64,000 nt of DNA from Eurosta solidaginis (taxonomy: Eukaryota; Arthropoda; Insecta; Diptera; Tephritidae): positions 119,111,112 to 119,175,111 of the forward strand of contig NC_090320.1 in the NCBI RefSeq assembly GCF_040869045.1, in the 5' to 3' direction. The notes below the pieces were generated by a model. It did not search any database, had not been told where the DNA came from, and was given only the letters and a program-made list of their open reading frames with translations. Positions 43,584 through 53,802 of the stretch are shown here, piece after piece. Both the position numbers and the translations under genes were made by a program. The stretch's first letter is position 1, and every line of letters begins with the position of its first letter.

Positions 43584-44239
43584 CAGATTAACATCAGAAA
43601 AACTGCTAAAATGATCTGACTGGAGGAAGAGCCTGGCAGTTTAAAATCAGTCAGTTTAAAATCATTCCGTTCAAAATCAAAATTCCAATTTTGTTATTTT
43701 CGTGTAATTAGTTAAAGTCCTTAAGAATCGGATTTTCCCTTAAAAATCAAACAAATTTTTGAGAATCTGCAACATGTTGGCAAGGATGCAAGCAACTTCG
43801 TATCATCAGGATTAAGACTTTTACCTGGTATACTCAGCGAATATCGCAACAGTAATAACAAGGAATATAACAAACGGCTAGTAGATTACTAAGACTGGCC
43901 GCAATAAAACAAATTCAAATGCATCAAGTGGAATAATACAAGACATTTTTTCCGACTGGCGGCATAGCTTTTGAGAATGGCAGCAGAAAGACTGGCGGCA
44001 GTAATTTAATTTATTGAAATTTGAACGCTTAACCATTAAGAGTTTTTTTTTTAAATTAGGACTTGTAATTAATTGAAAAAATATAATGTAAAAAGCTACT
44101 TTGTCAAAATTTAAAGAAAAATGTTTTGAAAAAAAAGGAGGTAGCAAGAAAATCAAAATGTCTTATTTGAAAATTCTATATGTTAAAATCTAAATAATTT
44201 TTTTTACATATAATTTTCTTCCGATCTGTTTGAATAATA
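43584..44239. other. Leader or remnant of the LTR-C element, non-coding
   Basis: Contains three near-repeats of 'cagtttaaaatcagt' / 'gttcaaaatcaaaattcc' at 43640-43695. No clear ORF. It ends where the Penelope inverted arm begins. Confidence 0.45.
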
Positions 44240-44311
44240 TTTATGTATATTTTAAGCTAGTCAGATCTATTGTGTTGGGTGCAAATAAAACAAAGATTAT
44301 TCCACCTTTCA

Positions 44312-44351
44312 GCTCGACGTTTCGCCAATTTTCCTTGGCATCTTCAGGAGC
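44312..44351 (-). ncRNA. Hammerhead ribozyme motif, left arm
   Basis: Minus strand: GCTC, CTGAAGA, TGCCAAGGAAAATTGGC (stem II), GAAA, ACGTC, GAGC. All core residues are present; stem I is the 4-bp GCTC/GAGC pair. Stem III is the two-base AC/GT palindrome, the minimal form associated with dimeric hammerheads in Penelope elements. Confidence 0.8.
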
Positions 44352-44572
44352 GTGACACTGTATTTATTTAATAAAAAACAACAACAAAGAACACAATCAG
44401 ATACATGTAGAATTAAAATTTAAAATATTGCAATTAAATATTGTACTTACAAAATTGGAATTAAACGAAACACATAATTTTCACTAAAACATTTTAATAT
44501 TAAAAAATTGTGTAAAGTTAATAGAATGGAAAAATCGATACCACCTACATGCGGTAAACTTGTCTTAAGTCG

Positions 44573-45364
44573 TTGATTTCCATCGAATATAACATTAAAA
44601 ACTCGTTTGAGTTAAAAGAAAGACTGCAAAATTTAACTACACGTGATGATGAATTGTTAGTGTCGCTTGATGTCGTCTCGTTATTCACTAATATACCAAC
44701 AAATATGGCCTTCAAAATAATAATGCAAAAATGGGATGAAATAAAGGAAAATACGAATATACCTAAGAGCAAGTTTCACAATATTTTAGAGTTCTGCTTA
44801 AAAGACAACAATTACTTCGTGCACAACAACAACATATATACACAAACATATGGAATGCCTATGGGCAACCCCCTTTCCCCAACCATTGCCGATATAATAA
44901 TGGACGACGCGCTTTCACACACTTTTATTGAATTACAAAAACAACACAACATACAAATAAAGTTCCTAGTCAAATATCTAGATGATATTTTCGCCATCAT
45001 CCCAAGAAAATACACAAATACTATATTAGATGTTTTAAATAAATACCATAATCGACTAAAGTTTACGATCGAAAAAGAAGAAAACAACAACATCCCCTTT
45101 CTAGACACACGTATACACAGGCTCAATAATAAAATAATATTGGATTGGCACTCGAAACCAACCTCTTTAAAAAATTTAATATATCAGAAACAAATGGAAA
45201 TAGAAAATATAACCCAAAAAACACAGTCTTCAGATACAAATAACCAGACAAAGCGATACTTCAGTGTCACTTACATTCCTAGGCTCACAGAAAATTTCAC
45301 ACATGACTTGACAAAAACATCAAACACAAACACTAAACTAGCATACAGGTCGAACTGCACTTAG
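44573..45364 (+). pseudogene. Penelope reverse transcriptase, element 2
   Basis: 263 codons from near the start of RT motif 2: LVSLDVVSLFTNIPTN, YGMPMGNPLSPTIADII, LVKYLDDIFAIIP (catalytic Asp pair, 44975-44986), NIPFLDTRIH and ILDWHSKPTS. After SKPTS about 55 residues present in element 1 (from GRLINFF) are missing in frame. The N-terminal part is lost at the left arm junction. A TAG at 45362-45364 separates it from the endonuclease, which stays in the same frame. Confidence 0.9.
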
Positions 45365-45745
45365 GCAACGTGCTTTACAAAAACAAAAACACCCATAGAT
45401 CTCCAACAACGTAGCAATGTAGTTTACGAAATTAAATGTAAAGGGAATGAAGAAGATAGCTGCAATAAGGTGTATATTGGGACCACAAATCGGGCGCTCG
45501 GCACGCGGGCAGCTGAGCACGAATCCGATATACGTAAACAAAAACAAAGCACAGCTTTGGCACAGCATGCAATAGAAAATAAACACACAGCTGATTTTGA
45601 AAACATAAAAATAATAGACACCGAAAGGAGAGAAAAAGCGCGTTACACCTTAGAAAGCCTAAGCAAGTTGCAAAAAAGAGGAAACACAATAAACAAAAAA
45701 GAAGATACAGACAATATCGCCGCCGCGTACCTATTATGTTTGTAA
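45365..45745 (+). pseudogene. Penelope GIY-YIG endonuclease, element 2
   Basis: Same frame as the RT after the TAG. It reads NVVYEIKCKGNEEDSC, then KVYIGTTNRALGTRAAEHE, the GIY-YIG-like core with the downstream Arg and Glu/His region, then ALAQHAIENKHTADFENIKI and the tail YTLESLSKLQKRG. The domain itself is uninterrupted (45386-45745). In Penelope elements it cuts the target DNA. Confidence 0.88.
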
Positions 45746-45996
45746 TTTAGTTTTTAGTATGACAAGTTTACCGCATGTAGGTGGTATCGATTTTCCCATT
45801 CTATTAAATTTACACAATTTTTTAATATTAAAATGTTTTAGTGAAAATTATGCGATTCGTTTAATTCCAATTTTGTAAGTAAGAAAATACTTCTTGTACA
45901 AACAATATTTAATTGCAATATTTTAAATTTTAATTCTATATGTATCTGATTGTGTTCTTTGTTGTTGTTTGTTTTATTAAATAAATACAATGTCAC

Positions 45997-46036
45997 GCTC
46001 CTGAAGATGCCAAGGAAAATTGGCGAAACGTCGAGC
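45997..46036 (+). ncRNA. Hammerhead ribozyme motif, right arm
   Basis: GCTC (45997-46000), CTGAAGA (46001-46007), stem II GCCAA/TTGGC, GAAA (46025-46028), cleavage-site C at 46032, GAGC (46033-46036). Sequence matches the hammerhead core exactly. Confidence 0.82.
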
Positions 46037-46108
46037 TGAAAGGTGGAATAATCTTTGTTTTATTTGCACCCAACACTATAGATCTGCCTAGCTTAAAATA
46101 TACATAAA

Positions 46109-46380
46109 GTTTTTTTACGCCATCATTGAAAATGGCATAGAAATTAATTTTTAAAAATATTTTTCAAATTGAAAAAAAAAAATAAATTACATTAAAATGC
46201 TAAAAATCTTAAATTAAAAAAAATTTTCCAAAAAATTTTTTTTTTCTTAGACTTTTATAATGTCAACTATATAAGGGAAAAATAATAAAAGTCAAATGGA
46301 ATACTTACATAAAAACAAAGAACATTTTGTTGAAGTCTAAATTTAGTAAACGTTTTCATGGTAAATTTTTTTTTCACAGA
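46109..46380. other. AT-rich non-coding stretch ending in a splice-acceptor-like site
   Basis: No ORF. It ends 'aaatttttttttcacag' at about 46380, a pyrimidine tract plus CAG that fits a 3' splice site, 26 bases before the next ORF. Confidence 0.4.
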
Positions 46381-46405
46381 AGCAGGAAAATAATTATATT
46401 TCAAA

Positions 46406-46678
46406 ATGTCGTGGTGGACAAAAATGGCGCACGGCATCATGATAGCAATAGCAGGTTATGAACTAGGGAAAGAAAGCTCTGAAACAACAGAGAACAGGAT
46501 AATCAAGTATGAACCACCAATAGAATCAGATACGAAAAACGTTCCAAACGTCCCAGATGTTTGGTTAGCAGTAATAATTTGCGTATTCATGCTATTGATT
46601 ATTACAATAGCTATGATGCTCAAAAACTATATGAAGCACAAATATAGGCAGTTAAAATCCGTCACAGATCGTATCTAA
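46406..46678 (+). CDS. Unidentified small membrane protein ORF
   Basis: 90 codons, ATG in the context ttcaaaATGTCG. It begins MSWWTKMAHGIMIAIAGYEL, has a charged middle (about residues 22-50) and a clear membrane segment at about residues 53-71 (LAVIICVFMLLIITIAM), followed by a basic tail (KNYMKHKYRQLK). One TM segment with a basic inner side suggests a type III or tail-anchored layout. The frame one base over continues with KKHHFLQPKPKPKTEEEQRI for 65 more codons, so the tail may once have been longer. I do not recognise the family; an env-like or viral origin is possible. Confidence 0.45.
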   Translation: MSWWTKMAHGIMIAIAGYELGKESSETTENRIIKYEPPIESDTKNVPNVPDVWLAVIICVFMLLIITIAMMLKNYMKHKYRQLKSVTDRI

Positions 46679-47040
46679 GAAACACCATTTTTTGCAACCT
46701 AAACCCAAACCCAAAACGGAGGAAGAGCAACGAATAATTAAAATAACTCCAAAAAATAACATTCAAAATGTCTCAATTGACAGTAAATTCAGCCTCATAA
46801 GCCATGCCCAAATTAAAAGGCAAATCAAGAATTTGTATAATTTCTTTGAATGCTCCTGATATCTTTAAAGACAAAGATAATGAGAAAGCAATAGCAAAAA
46901 TGCACAGTAGTTCACATGGAAATACCAACCACGAAGACTATCACGGCAGAAAATGTATACCAAAACTAATAATTCTATCAAATTATATTTGAAAAGAAAC
47001 CCCGTGTTGGTGGAAGTATGCAAAATTCAAAAATAAAATA
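46679..47040 (+). pseudogene. Decayed coding sequence behind the membrane ORF
   Basis: Three frames give protein-like pieces in order: KPKTEEEQRIIKITPKNN with FSLISHAQIKRQIKNLY (to about 46860), GKSRICIISLNAPDIFKDK (46804-46992), and YLKRNPVLVEVCKIQK ending near 47037. Their order and common strand suggest one gene with frameshifts. Unidentified. Confidence 0.3.
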
Positions 47041-48178
47041 ATAATATTACCAACAAAAGTAAAAATGAAGAAAAGTCACAAGAGAACCCATAAATATATA
47101 TAAAGCGCTATATAAATTTGCAAGAATAAGAAATGTCGCGCTTCTTTTCATAGGAAAATTGTAGCGTAGAAAAATTTCCAAGCAACCAGATTGTTGAGGA
47201 AGTTATTGACTTAGGACAAACACAGTTGTCCTGAGGGACAAATTGGTGAAAAATAATGAAATATTTACTGCAGTAGGCAAATTTAGAAATAATAAAAAGG
47301 TATCCAAGTTCTCCAAGATCTAATAATTGCACTAACCCTAGAGGTAGTGAAAGTGACAAATCCCGGTAAAAATTAAATAATTCTTCATAGATATCATGAC
47401 GATTCTGTCTTGGTGACCGCCGCAGAAATCGCATGACATATAAGATCTAATAAAAATATTGCTGGTGGCTGAGCGATGAGCGACTATTGCAGTCCTCAGC
47501 AGCCAACTTCAGTCAACATTATGTTTATATAGCTAATTTACAAGAAAAGAAAAAGAAATGAATTTTACCTGAATTTTATATTGAATTTGAACATGTACCT
47601 TATTTATAATTACCTTAACTAAGTTACCTATATATATATAAATATGTAAATTTAAACTTTATATATATTACCATTTGATGTATAGCTATTATATTTAAGA
47701 CTCATGAATTACGTTAAATCCATGAATTATATCTATATTTGTATCTATTATAGTATAACAGTTCACACTTCGCCGCTCTGGCAACCCCATCCGTGAGTTG
47801 ACAGATCGGGTTTGTGTGTACATATGTATATACATATGTTTTTGTTGACATTTCTTTTGCTTATTATTACTCGAATTCTCTTTAACCATTCGGTGTGACA
47901 ATACAAGTTTTGTAATTAGAATTGAAAAAACCCTCTTTAAATTAAAGAAAATAGTGAAAACAAATTAATAAAGTGCACCTCTTAATCATTTCGGTTCGGA
48001 GCCATTGCAAAGGAATATCATTTCCACAGGCAATAGTGCCAGATTCAGTGCGACTATCCCTTCGCTATACATTTCCAGCTTTGACGCAATTTTTCCCGAA
48101 CCCGTTGCAGACAAACTGAACTCTCTATTATCCAGCCCAGGAGCCACCGCCACTAAATTCAACCGCCACCAACATCAA
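47041..48178. other. Non-coding stretch, possibly BEL LTR and leader
   Basis: A 108-codon minus ORF (47434-47108) shows no domain and looks like chance. 'attaataaagtgcacctctt' near 47970 could be the end of an LTR, since BEL gag follows about 960 bp later, but I cannot fix the LTR limits. Confidence 0.35.
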
Positions 48179-48449
48179 AGCGCCATATCACAACCACCAT
48201 CATCGCCATCACCGGCGCAACTCACCAGGTAAAGCGTTCCTCCTCTAAACAGTGATCCTTCGACGCCACTATTGGAAACAGCTATACAAAAAAAAAAATA
48301 AGTACCAAATCTCAAACCGTGAGTATTAAATGATATAATACAACCCCATCACGAAAAATTAAGGCAATTTCATTTTTCGAGGATTATTATTTCCCGTCAA
48401 AAATCCTCATTTCCAGCCAAAATTTACACATATCACTTCGTATATATAC

Positions 48450-48506
<57 letters not shown>

Positions 48507-48793
48507 ATCATTTAATACTCACGGTTTGAGATTTCGTACTTATTTTTTTTTGTATAGCTGGTTCCAATAGTGGCGTCGAAGGATTACTGTTTAGGGGAGG
48601 AACGCTTTACCTGGTGAGTTGCGCCGGTGATGGCGATGATGGTGGTTGTGATATGGCGCTTTATATATATATATATATATGTGTATGTATATATACGAAG
48701 TGATATGTGCAAATTTTGGCTGGAAATTAGGATTTTTGACGGGAAATAATAATCCTCGAAAAATGAAATTGCCTTAATTTTTCGTAATGGGGG
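48179..48793. repeat. Interleaved inverted repeat X-Y-(TA)n-X'-Y'
   Basis: Block X (48179-48343, 'gcgccatatcacaaccacca' to 'gtgagtattaaatgat') recurs inverted at 48503-48660. Block Y (48344-48470, 'aattaaggcaatttcatttt' to 'acacatatcacttcg') recurs inverted at 48683-48793. A TA run (about 48445-48502) separates Y from X', and a shorter one (48661-48680) separates X' from Y'. Both blocks are inverted but their order is kept, so this is not a simple palindrome. Confidence 0.88.
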
Positions 48794-48932
48794 TGTATTG
48801 CTATTTAACGTGAATATTTAAACTCCCTCACATAGTTAAAAGCAAATACTTTCTCTTCAAAAAAAGTTTTTTCTCTCTGAAGTTAAATTTTTGTTAATTC
48901 TCATTCGTAAGCGTCATAAAATAAGCTCAAAA

Positions 48933-49881
48933 ATGAGTGACGATGAAACGAGACAAAGTGGCTTCAAAACTCAAGGAGTTAAAAGATTTAAATTCTCGTC
49001 TGCCCCCAAAAAATTTATATCCGAAACGGACAATTTTATGGAATATTGTGCGGGGTTTAGGTCGACGTCGCTCCAAGACAATACTGAGTCCTCGCTTAAC
49101 ATAAAAAATTCAAACATAGAAAAATTCTGGAATAGAGTCCAACACGTCTTCGATAAAATTGTCGAAACCCCAGATCAGGACCTGCCTGAAGATTTTCCAA
49201 CATCTGCTAATAGCAAATACAGGTCCTGTCTCATAGCGTATGAAGACACAAAAGCCCAGATCGAAGACCAGCTTCAGTTGCTTAAACAAGCAAATGCCCC
49301 GCGCCCCCTACCGTCACACCAGGTCCATCAGACAACTCCGGTATTTCGCTAAAAATCCCTCCCTCCATCAAAAAAATCCGGTATTTCGCTAAAAATCCTC
49401 CCTGCGATACCGAAATATTTTATGGTGGTTATGAAAAATGGCCCTCATTTCGTGACATGTTCACAGCTGTTTACATTAACCACCCAAAACTCTCCCAAGC
49501 GCAAAAATTGTATCACCTCAGATACAAAACCCAAGGAAAGGCAGCTAAAATAGTCAATCAATTCCCCTTGACTGACGCCAACTTTGCATTAGCGTGGGAA
49601 GCCCCAAAGTCCCGATACGAGAACAGACGAGTTCTCGTAGATAATCAAATACGGGCCCTGATGAAAAGAGTGAAGACATTCAAAGGTTGCAATCGTCGGT
49701 AAATAATTGCCTTCAAATTCTCGCCACGCAACAAATCTCCACAGATAACTGGGACCCCATACTTATTTATCTGGTTACCTCTAAACTCCCAGAAAATACA
49801 GTCACGTTGTGGGAGCAATCTCTGAATTCAAGAAGAGAACTTCTTAACTGGTCCCCAGCAGTCGCATCCCTTTCAAAATAG
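48933..49881 (+). pseudogene. BEL/Pao gag, N-terminal and middle parts
   Basis: Starts MSDDETRQSGFKTQGVKRF at 48933 and stays open to 49352. Next comes a direct repeat of 'atccggtatttcgctaaaaatccctcc'-like sequence (about 49338 and 49377) that breaks the frame. It continues 49457-49702 with MFTAVYINHPKLSQAQKLYH and LRYKTQGKAAKIVNQFPL, the DUF1759-type Gag region of Pao elements, and 49687-49881 (PILIYLVTSKLPENT). Confidence 0.85.
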
Positions 49882-49906
49882 ATCGACCTCCCACACCCAG
49901 TCTCAT

Positions 49907-50290
49907 ATGACAGAGCAGCGGACAATGTACAAGTGCGCTATGTGTAAAACCTCATCTGACCCCCTTATAAGTTGCTTCAAATTTAAGAAGCTGTCGACCT
50001 CTGATCGCAGAAGGTTTGTGAGAGAAAACAATATGTGTTTCAATTACCTCTCTCAGTCACACATATTGAAAGACTGTTCCAGTACTCAAACATGCAATCA
50101 ATGTCAAGATCGGCACAACTCAGTTCTTCACGAAGACACATCTCAAGTGCCAAAAAGACAACCCTCACGATTGCAAAAGACAGCCACACAAGCCAAAACC
50201 GCGAACTCCACAACCTCCTCCGATAATACTCCCGATAAAGCGAATCCCCTGGATGAAAGCCCTTCATGCTCGCAGAAAAGCCAAGTCTAA
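49907..50290 (+). pseudogene. BEL/Pao gag zinc-knuckle region
   Basis: 127 codons. It shows CAMCKTSSDPLISCFKF, then NNMCFNYLSQSHILKDC, a knuckle with one Cys altered (CFNY for CFNC), and CNQCQDRHNSVLH. This paired cysteine/histidine layout is typical of Pao-type Gag-Pol before the protease. Confidence 0.85.
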
Positions 50291-50758
50291 TCGTTTTATT
50301 CGGAAAACGATTGTGAAATAATTTTACCCACGGCTATCGTCCCGGTAGAACATAGAGGGGAGATATTCAAACTCAGAGCTCTTGTAGATCAGGGATCTGA
50401 ACGAACCTTTATCTCTACCAGAGCCCAAGATAGACTCAAACTCCCACTCAAACACTCTAGATTTGAAATATCAAGGATGGAGGGCAAGGTAGTTCAGACC
50501 TCAAACAAATTGTGTTCTCTGACTTTGGTATCCCCCGCTTTTAAAATCAGAATAAGTGCAGAGGCAATAGTATTACCCCGGCTAACCAAAATGCTCCCCT
50601 CGCTTAAGCTCACTAGCGAGCTCAAAGCAAAATGGGAACGCCTCAACCTCGCAGACTCGAACTGTCACTCCCCCTCGCAAATAGATCTCGTCCTAGGCAG
50701 TGATGTAATACCGCAAATCATCCAAAATGGCGTTGAGAAACTTTCCCCCATCTTCTAG
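50291..50758 (+). pseudogene. BEL/Pao aspartic protease (DUF1758 type)
   Basis: After the TAA at 50288-50290 the same coding trace continues as ALVDQGSERTFISTRAQ, where Pao proteases have the L-x-D-x-GS active-site motif (DQGS). It then runs into the open part 50477-50758 with ADSNCHSPSQIDLVLGSDV, the flap-side motif. It ends at a TAG at 50756. Confidence 0.8.
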
Positions 50759-50802
50759 CGCATAAAACCAGTTTTGGATGGATTCTGAGCGGAAGAGCCC
50801 CT

Positions 50803-51693
50803 GTGATGGTCAACTCTTTCTGCATGCAAGTGTCAGAAGTGACGAACGAAGATCTTAACTCTCTATTGCGAACATTCTGGGAATTGGAGGAAGTTCCCAC
50901 CAAACCCCAAAAAACCACAAAAGACGAGTTTTGCGAGAATTTATACGCAGCCACAACCTCACGCGATGATAACGGTCGTTGTATCGTAAGGCTGCCGTTT
51001 AAACCAAGCTTCCCAGAGTCAATCTCGTTATCCCACTCTCGGTCTTCAGCTCTAAGCCAGTTTCTTGGAATGGAGAGAAGCCTGCAGAAGAAAGGGGATC
51101 TAAAGACTCAATATGATAGTGTCCTAGAAGAATACCTCACCCTCGATCATATGGAGGAAACCGGCTCCTATGAAAAATTTGACGGAGGTAAATGCGTGTC
51201 ATTTTATCTTCCCCATCACGCAGTTATTAAGCCCGAGAAAAAGACATCAAAGGTGCAGGTCGTGTTTAACGCCTCAAAGAAGTCGGCATCTGGACATGCG
51301 CCCGACGACGTTCTTTATACCGGCCCTACCCTCCAACCCGATCTGATGCTTCTGATTCTCAAGCGGCGGACATACCAGGTTGTTTTCAATGGAGACGTAG
51401 AAAAAATGTATCGTCAAATTATAATGCACGAAGACGACAAAGACTATCAGAGGATCATCTTTCCCTCGACCTCGAGCGACCCCATAAGAGACTATCGTCT
51501 GAAAACAGTCACATTTGGTGTGAACTGTGCCCCCTACCTCGCAATACGTACTCTTCGCCAACTGGCCAAAGATGTAGAAGAATCTTTCCCCAAAGCCGTC
51601 CCTGTTTTGACGAAAGAAACATATGTAGATGACATTCTCTCTGGCAGCCATGAAATTATCTCTGCTGAAACATCTCTCTCACAAGTCATCTAA
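50803..51693 (+). pseudogene. BEL/Pao reverse transcriptase
   Basis: 296 codons. The linker (LRTFWELEEVPT, IVRLPFK) leads to RT motifs VVFNASKKSASGHAPDDVL, VVFNGDVEKMYRQI (first Asp), TVTFGVNCAPYLAIRTL and TYVDDILSGSHE, with the catalytic YVDD at 51622-51633. It ends at a TAA where related proteins continue. All motifs are Pao-type. Confidence 0.9.
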
Positions 51694-52562
51694 GTGTTAG
51701 CGTCAGCAGGATTTCTATTACGGAAAATAACGGCCAATCACCACAGTATTATAAAAAACATCAAAGAAGAGGACTTGCTAGACACCAATCTTTTAGAATT
51801 CGAGAAAGCAAGCAACACCAAAATTCTCGGCATACAGTGGAACGCCCTGACCGACACGTTTCGCTAGTACAAAACGACAAATTCTCTCCTCGGTCGCAAA
51901 ACTTTTTGACCCCGCAGGGTGGCTTACGCCGATCATGATTCAGGCCAAGATTTTACTCCAAGAGTTATGGATAGACGGAACCGGCTGGGACGAATAAATG
52001 AAGCCCCTCCGCTTCATTAAATGGACGCAGTTCGCAAAAAATTTACCCAAATCTCAAATATAAAGATACCTCGATGGGTTGACTACATCCCGAACCAGCA
52101 GGTTGAATTGCATGGTTTCTGCGATGCGTCAGAAAAGGCATATTGCGCCACTATATATCTGTGAAAAACCCACGGTGCTACCACGTCGTCTCACCTTCTG
52201 GTCGCTGAAATCAACGTTACCCCTCTTCGCACTACCAGTCTTCCAAGACTAGAACTATGTGCAGCTCTACTACTTGCCCGACTAATCGCCGTCGTAGAAT
52301 CCCATCTCGAACTCTCTCTTAAAAATCTTTACATGTGGTCTGACTCGGAAATTGTGTTAGCATGGCTCGAAAAGCCTCCCCACGCTTGGAAAACTTTCGT
52401 ATCCAATCGAACAGCTGAAATTCTGGATCTCGTCGGAAGCGCCTTCTGGAAGCATGTAGGCAGTCGCGACAATCCAGCCGTATGGGCAAAAGAGGATGCA
52501 AATCCATGGACTTGGCAAATTCTTCGCTGTGGTGGAATGGCCCTGCATGCGAGCGGACTCAG
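51694..52562 (+). pseudogene. BEL/Pao RT end, RNase H and integrase start, truncated
   Basis: Broken frames read [47 protein letters not shown] (RNase H start), and in 52333-52500 MWSDSEIVLAWLEKPPHAWK, the RNase H DSE motif region, followed by the SSLWWNGP block in a shifted frame. At about 52562 the sequence switches within 'cagatcac' to Gypsy copy 2. Integrase and the 3' LTR are missing. Confidence 0.82.
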
Positions 52563-53800
52563 ATCACGTAGGAAGTAACGCCACCAGGCGAGGACAACTA
52601 TAACATAGGTGATAGGATAAACAGGATCAACGGTGCCTACGATGAGGACGAGACCGAACGAGTGCGCGGTTTTCTGGCAAAAGAACTCCGAAAATTCGAG
52701 AGCATGAGTTTGGTGACGACAATAGCCGAGCACAAGATTACCCTGGCGGACGACCGCCCTAGCAAGCAACGTTACTTCGCACGCAACCCAGCTATGCAGA
52801 CCATCATCAACAATGAAGTTGACGAATTAATTCAGAAAGGATGCATCTAGCCATCCTGTAGCCCACACAGTGCACCAATCGTACTAGCCAAGAAGAAAAA
52901 GGGGAAGTGGAGGTTATGCGTGGATTATCGGCAGCTCAACGCCCGATCCGTACCCGAGGCATACCCCTTACCAAGAATACAACATATACTGGACAAGCTA
53001 TGATGAGCGAAGTACATCAGCAGCTTGGACTTGAAAACTGGCTACTGGCAAATACCACTGGAGCCCCAGAACCGTTCCTACACAGCCTTCACGGTACCGG
53101 GACGCGGGTTATTCCAGTGGCGCGATATGCCGTTCGGCCTACACTCCGCACCTGCAACGTTTCAAAGAGCGCTAGATCAGGTTATTGGACCGGAGATGGA
53201 ACCCTACGCTTTCACATACCTCGATGACATAATCATCATAGGATCCACCGTGGAGGAGCACATTCGCAACTTGAAAGAAGTAGTGCTACGACTGCAGCGC
53301 GCCAACCTCAGAACAAACCCGGAGAAATCCGAGAGAGTTGCAGCCATCAAAGGCCTGAAACCACCAGCGAACGCGAAAGAGGTGCGTCAATATCTTGGTA
53401 TAGCATCATGGTACCGACGGTTCATGTCCGACTTCGCCACGATCAGCCAGCCACTCACAACCCTGCTAAAAAAGGCCAAACACTGGAAGTGGGGGCCGAA
53501 AAACAGGAAGCCTTCGAGCTCTTAAAGCAAAAACTCACGGAAGCACCGATACTTGCCTGTCCGGGCTTCACCAACACATTCAATTTAAAAACGGACGCAA
53601 GCAATGTCGCGCTAGTTGCCGTATTGACACAGGACTTGGAAGGCGGAGAACGCGTGATCGCCTACGCCAGCAGGAAACTCAACAAGGCGGAAACTCAACA
53701 AGGCGGAAACCAACTACTCACTCACCGAGAAGGAATGCCTCGCGATCGTCTGGGGAATACGTAACATGAGGCTAATCACGGACCATAGGTCCTTAGACGA
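52563..53800 (+). pseudogene. Gypsy copy 2 RT and RNase H
   Basis: Begins in the protease-RT linker. RT in 53025-53525: MDLKTGYWQIPLEPQNRSY, GLFQWRDMPFGLHSAPATF and TYLDDIIIIGSTVEEH. About 70 bp after TNPEKSE are deleted (the CEFFKKEIRYLGH block). RNase H in 53408-53764: LKTDASNVALVAVLTQDL; an 18-bp tandem duplication near 53683-53718 (NKAETQQGG) shifts the frame. After 'gaccataggtccttaga' the sequence jumps into integrase. Confidence 0.87.
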
Positions 53801-53802
53801 CA

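Larger units (their letters stand above)
44240..46108 (+). mobile_element. Penelope-like element 2 with inverted terminal arms
   Basis: RT and endonuclease read on the plus strand between an inverted left arm (44240-44568) and a right arm (45757-46108). The arms match over more than 300 bp, for example 'accacctacatgcggtaaac' against 'gtttaccgcatgtaggtggt'. Penelope elements are known to carry repeats in direct or inverted form. Both arms hold a hammerhead motif. No target duplication is evident. Confidence 0.9.

Noticed and set aside
47108..47434. 108-codon minus ORF
   Set aside because: No domain, ordinary AT-rich chance ORF; not supported by context.
48005..48232. 75-codon ORF before BEL gag
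   Set aside because: It runs into the inverted repeat X and is low complexity (Ser/Pro/Gln); probably leader sequence.
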